A stretch of DNA of 64,000 nt, from NCBI RefSeq assembly GCF_002368335.1, contig NZ_AP018288.1:7963051-8027050 (forward strand), written 5' to 3'. Both the position numbers and the translations under genes were made by a program. This DNA comes from Nostoc sp. NIES-4103 (GTDB lineage: Bacteria > Cyanobacteriota > Cyanobacteriia > Cyanobacteriales > Nostocaceae). Every line of letters begins with the position of its first letter. Position 1 is the stretch's first letter. Shown one piece after another: positions 60,600-64,000 of the stretch. The notes beneath the pieces were generated by a model. The model searched no databases, was not told where the DNA came from, and was given only the letters and a program-made list of their open reading frames with translations.

Positions 60600-63287
60600 T
60601 TACGCCAAAATGTACTTAGCAAAGATATCCTGGTTAACAATCGTGTTGTCCTTGTTAAAGTAGGAAAGATGGGCACAAAGCAAGCCAGGCCAGTTTTGTG
60701 GGCAACCTGTGGGGTTAAGCCATAGATGTTCCTGAGTGATCTCGAACCTATCCTGTAACATACCGCCAATGTGATCGCCCTTGGCATTCAGGTTGATCCA
60801 TTTGTTCACCATAGAGGGTCGATGACCGTCCTGATTTTCTGAACGCAAGAACTCACGCACTGGGCCAATTGACAAAGCGCTGCCGACGGTGAAAAAGTTG
60901 GAGACACGTCCCTGTAAAGATGAATTTGAATTGGCTTCAAGTTCTCGCAATCCTTCATAGGCAACTACGGTGCCCCAGCTATGGGAAATAATATCGATTG
61001 TGTTGTGATTACTCAGTAGAGGCTTGACAATATTTGTGAAGCGATCAATGATCCGCTGGCGTATTTGGTCATTCAACATATAAATGAGAAAGTCATCGAT
61101 CGCCATCTCCAGATCGCTTTGTATCCAACGAAACTGCATTGCTAAAGGTATCTGCAAACCACCGCTGATATTTGCTGCTAGTTCTTGGCGCTGTCGATCT
61201 TCTAAAATATTTACAATTTCTTGGTGCAATTGCTCTTTCTTCCTAGTGTCAACTGCATCAATGACACCTATTTGAGAAGTAACGCGGGGTTGCTCTGTGT
61301 GAGTGGTATCAACTGCATTACTGACTGTGAGCCTCTTTACCAAATCGCTCCATAGCACCTCCAAGCGTGTGTCACCGAGGTTTCCGTCTTTGAAAACTTC
61401 TCCTACGTATGGTTGTAAAGCTTGCCACCAATTGTCGGAATAATGCTGCTGATGCTGGCTAATTCCATGTACATATACCAGATAACGCTTGCCAACTATC
61501 GGCGGTGCTACCCACGACACCCAGCTTTCAGCTTTTGCGATCGCATCTATAGATGAAATACTCCTATCTACTATTTGTTGATCTTGCCTAGAAGTGGAAA
61601 TTCCTACAACATCAAAAGCGCGAGCGATCGCTTGTAGTTTAGCATTGCGAATTGGGTTTGCATCATTGCGGAACAAAGTCCGCGCAGCCAATTCGATGGC
61701 CCGCCGACTGTCGCTAAATTGGGAAGTCCGAGACAGATATTGAGTCAGCGCCAAGTAGAAAAGTGCTGCTAGACTTTCGGTATTAAACAGATATGCTCCC
61801 TGCTCATCTTTGGCTATGATGATGTTGTAGGCAGCTAAGTTGTGAATTCCACTGTTGTAGTGAACGCCTCCCCAATCACCATCTGGAGTTATGGGCAAGT
61901 TGAGGTAATCACGCATATGCCCAGGTTGTCCATATTTAGTCGGATTACTCAGGTCACGGATCGGTATCCCCGTACCCTCTAAGTCTTCTCCCATTTCCCA
62001 GTTCCATGCAGACAAATCTCGCTTGTCAAAGTAGTTAGAGATGATAATCCCAAAAATATCTGAGTAGGATTCGTTTAAAGCGCCAGATTCACCTGCATAC
62101 TGAAGCCGTGCTGTGCGGTCAGTAACTCCGTGAAATATCTCGTGGGCGACAACATCAAGCCCCACAGCATAGGAACGGAACTCACCACCAACTCTCCTCT
62201 GACCATACACCATTTGCGTTCCTACCCAAGCCGCGTTTCGCCATTCCCGACCGTCCGGACTGTCATTAACGCTTACGCAGTTAATACTGGAAATTAGCGG
62301 TTCGCCTCTGTTGTCGATACCATTGCGGCGCAAAATGTCCCGCAGAAAAGTTGCCACTACTTCTGCATTGGCGTGGGCGCTGACGCCTGCTTTTGCCCAC
62401 GGATCTGGCGGATTAGTGACGTAATTACCTGGTAGTAACCCCGAATTCAGGTCTTGAAATTGGAAGTCGTAGGTATGGACATTTAGATCAATGTTTTCTA
62501 GTATTTTTTGACCTCCTACTAAAACACACCAGAATTTCCGCGGCTTATCAAGACCATCTAGCGCCTCATCCTCCTGTGAAGCAGGAGAGGCTGTAGGTGG
62601 TGAAACTGTAATACTGGGCGTTCTGGGTAGTTGAGCCACCAAGTCACCATTATGTGCGTCAATTAAGTAGTCCATCAACAGCGGCATATGCTCGACCCTT
62701 GGCGGCTTTTGGGTGTCTCGTTGGTACACATCCTCAATGACGTAGATTAAACGCCAGCGATCGACTGCTGGGTCGAAGTAGTAACATAAACGGGGTGTGG
62801 TTTCCAGTGGCTCTAACCCATATCCCGCAAGGATACGAACCTTGTTCAGCGCCTCGGCTGATGAAATCCGCGCTATGGAGTCTACATTCACTGGTTCTCC
62901 CAGTGACGAGTTGACCGCAAGTAGCTCGTTCCCATTGTCCATTTCGATAGTGATTAAGGAACCGTAGATAGGGATTTTGTTGTATGTCTGGCGAAACTTC
63001 ACAGTTTTCGTTGCAGTCAGGGGTAATGTCTCGGTACCCAGAATTTTAAACTCACAGGGAATACGGTTCACCGGTGGTGCAGTAAACTGGGGCAGTTCCT
63101 CGCTTGCTAAAGTCTGATTTAAGTGCAGACGCGCAGCGGTTTCTGAGTCAAGGTTACGCAGACCTACAGCTTGTGTCGTACTAAAAGCAGGTAAAGAAGA
63201 TCTGCTACCTCGTAACGCCATAGCCACTCGATGTGAGGTTTCGTCTTCTGCGTGGAAGGCAAAGGCGCGAAGTCCATTCTTATTCAT
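60600..63287 (-). CDS. Thermolysin-like M4 metalloprotease fused to an alpha/beta-hydrolase (lipase-like) domain
   Basis: 895 residues. An FTP/PepSY-type prodomain (about 85-225) precedes the M4 catalytic domain with HEIFH (about 382-386), the third zinc ligand Glu in GALNESYSD (about 406), and the catalytic-His region GGVHYNSGIHNLAAY. From about 600 a second domain begins RYLVYVHGISQHQQHY (oxyanion loop). It continues with a nucleophile elbow DIISHSWGT (Ser about 770) and VSNFFTVGSALSIGPV, and ends with GDHIGG, a possible catalytic His. No signal peptide is visible, unusual for an M4 protease. The proteolytic part is certain; the C-terminal hydrolase is inferred from motifs. Confidence 0.85.
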   Translation of the reverse strand: MNKNGLRAFAFHAEDETSHRVAMALRGSRSSLPAFSTTQAVGLRNLDSETAARLHLNQTLASEELPQFTAPPVNRIPCEFKILGTETLPLTATKTVKFRQTYNKIPIYGSLITIEMDNGNELLAVNSSLGEPVNVDSIARISSAEALNKVRILAGYGLEPLETTPRLCYYFDPAVDRWRLIYVIEDVYQRDTQKPPRVEHMPLLMDYLIDAHNGDLVAQLPRTPSITVSPPTASPASQEDEALDGLDKPRKFWCVLVGGQKILENIDLNVHTYDFQFQDLNSGLLPGNYVTNPPDPWAKAGVSAHANAEVVATFLRDILRRNGIDNRGEPLISSINCVSVNDSPDGREWRNAAWVGTQMVYGQRRVGGEFRSYAVGLDVVAHEIFHGVTDRTARLQYAGESGALNESYSDIFGIIISNYFDKRDLSAWNWEMGEDLEGTGIPIRDLSNPTKYGQPGHMRDYLNLPITPDGDWGGVHYNSGIHNLAAYNIIIAKDEQGAYLFNTESLAALFYLALTQYLSRTSQFSDSRRAIELAARTLFRNDANPIRNAKLQAIARAFDVVGISTSRQDQQIVDRSISSIDAIAKAESWVSWVAPPIVGKRYLVYVHGISQHQQHYSDNWWQALQPYVGEVFKDGNLGDTRLEVLWSDLVKRLTVSNAVDTTHTEQPRVTSQIGVIDAVDTRKKEQLHQEIVNILEDRQRQELAANISGGLQIPLAMQFRWIQSDLEMAIDDFLIYMLNDQIRQRIIDRFTNIVKPLLSNHNTIDIISHSWGTVVAYEGLRELEANSNSSLQGRVSNFFTVGSALSIGPVREFLRSENQDGHRPSMVNKWINLNAKGDHIGGMLQDRFEITQEHLWLNPTGCPQNWPGLLCAHLSYFNKDNTIVNQDIFAKYILA

Positions 63288-64000
63288 GATGTTGTTCCTT
63301 TTAAAACTTTTGGAAAAAATCTTGTTTTTACAAGTTTTGAAGTTGTTAAATAACTAGATAAAGAAGCGACAGTCTTGTTTTGGAAACTTGTTAAGATCAG
63401 CCAAAACACGTTGAATTTGCACAAGTACTTGCTCTGGTAGTTATTTGTCATTAGTCATTTATATTTATAATTGGACTAATGACGGTCTTAACCAGATAAT
63501 TTCCAATTTTGAGAAAAAAACTAGGGTATTTGCTTACCGTAGGTCAACTTCAATGGTTATACAATCTTTAAAACTTCTACAATCCGAAGTTTATATTGAC
63601 CTATATCAATAAAAACATAATTACTCGGCTCTTCCTCTAACTCCAGAGAGAAATAATATGAAGTTGCTTTGTAATTTAAATATCATCAATATATGTAATA
63701 TTAAATTGGTTTTAATTAGAATTATTTCTTCTGCCTCTATCCGCGTCCCTACCGTGTAAAAACAAATGATCTAATTACCTCAAATACAGTTTCGTAGGTT
63801 GTGTGATACCGTAAGCTCATGTACTCTACTGGCATGACAAAGATAACTAAAAATAGTGCATAAATATAACTCTTGTGGGATGGGCGTCTCGCCCGTCCTA
63901 ATGGCAGGCTAGAAGCCCGCCCCACAAGAAAATTTATGGCAACATTTTAGTCTTGCCACGCTACTATGTATGAATGATACATACAAGTTGCTAATCAGAA
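63288..64000. other. Terminal non-coding region with a REP-like inverted repeat
   Basis: About 710 AT-rich bases with no credible ORF. The inverted repeat is listed separately. The protease promoter lies in the first 150 bases. Confidence 0.65.
63873..63929. repeat. REP-like GC-rich inverted repeat
   Basis: The outer arms CTTGTGGG / CCCACAAG enclose two inner stems, GGGCGTCTCGCCC and GGCAGGCTAGAAGCCCGCC. The layout is that of the dispersed GC-rich palindrome common in cyanobacterial intergenic DNA. Confidence 0.85.

Overview
The window is chromosomal DNA from a filamentous, probably heterocyst-forming cyanobacterium of the Nostoc/Anabaena/Tolypothrix/Calothrix group. The evidence is a set of photosystem II, photosystem I and NDH-1 genes, many HIP1 octamers (GCGATCGC), the neighbourhoods gshB/ftsZ/ftsQ and psbO/sigF, and an abundance of short tandem heptamer-type repeats (such as GGGGATT, GTTGTCA, GGAGTTA and GAATTAC units) typical of Nostocales. 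No rRNA, tRNA, CRISPR array, transposase or prophage was seen.

Layout. 1-9 kb: a methyltransferase cut by the window edge, a PAP2 phosphatase with an unusual N-terminal domain, an alpha/beta hydrolase, the GTPase HflX, a 2-oxoglutarate oxygenase and a PEP-CTERM surface protein. 9-16 kb: glutathione genes (grxC, gshB) facing the division genes ftsQ and ftsZ, which are 1.5 kb apart. 16-24 kb: psbO, sigF, a lipoprotein with PilP-like features, a small protein and a very long repeat-containing protein. 24-29 kb: a photosynthesis cluster (psaI; rubA-ycf48-psbEFLJ; ndhCKJ). 28.9-33.2 kb: an island with a nuclease-family remnant, a NACHT-HEAT NTPase and a small membrane protein, bounded by two copies of an 18-bp hairpin/terminator segment. 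33-38 kb: a cyanobacterial conserved protein, a gamma-carbonic-anhydrase-like protein, psbY, folC and a lone sugar-binding lipoprotein. 38-43 kb: the type IV pilus operon pilM-pilN-pilO-pilQ. 44-49 kb: a Uma2 nuclease, HU, a CobD-like aminotransferase, a flavoprotein lacking the usual disulfide, and a phytol-kinase-like enzyme. 49-64 kb: a degenerate response regulator divergent from a second NACHT protein with pentapeptide repeats, furC, crr6, a 1424-residue hybrid histidine kinase and a thermolysin-like protease fused to a lipase-like domain.

How the genes work together. PsbE/F/L/J, PsbO, PsbY, Ycf48 and RubA build or assemble photosystem II (RubA also acts on photosystem I), PsaI belongs to photosystem I, and NdhC/K/J with the assembly factor CRR6 belong to NDH-1. 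SigF (a regulator of pilus genes in other cyanobacteria), the PilP-like lipoprotein and PilMNOQ form a type IV pilus theme, with no pilP in the pil operon itself.

The most notable observations are: at least five genes carry in-frame segments that look like the intergenic repeats; a metalloprotease-serine hydrolase fusion; a candidate PilP; two NLR-like NACHT proteins with HTH-like N-termini, one in a repeat-bounded island; a flavoprotein that has lost its catalytic disulfide and histidine; and an hflX gene with no ordinary start codon near its conserved start.
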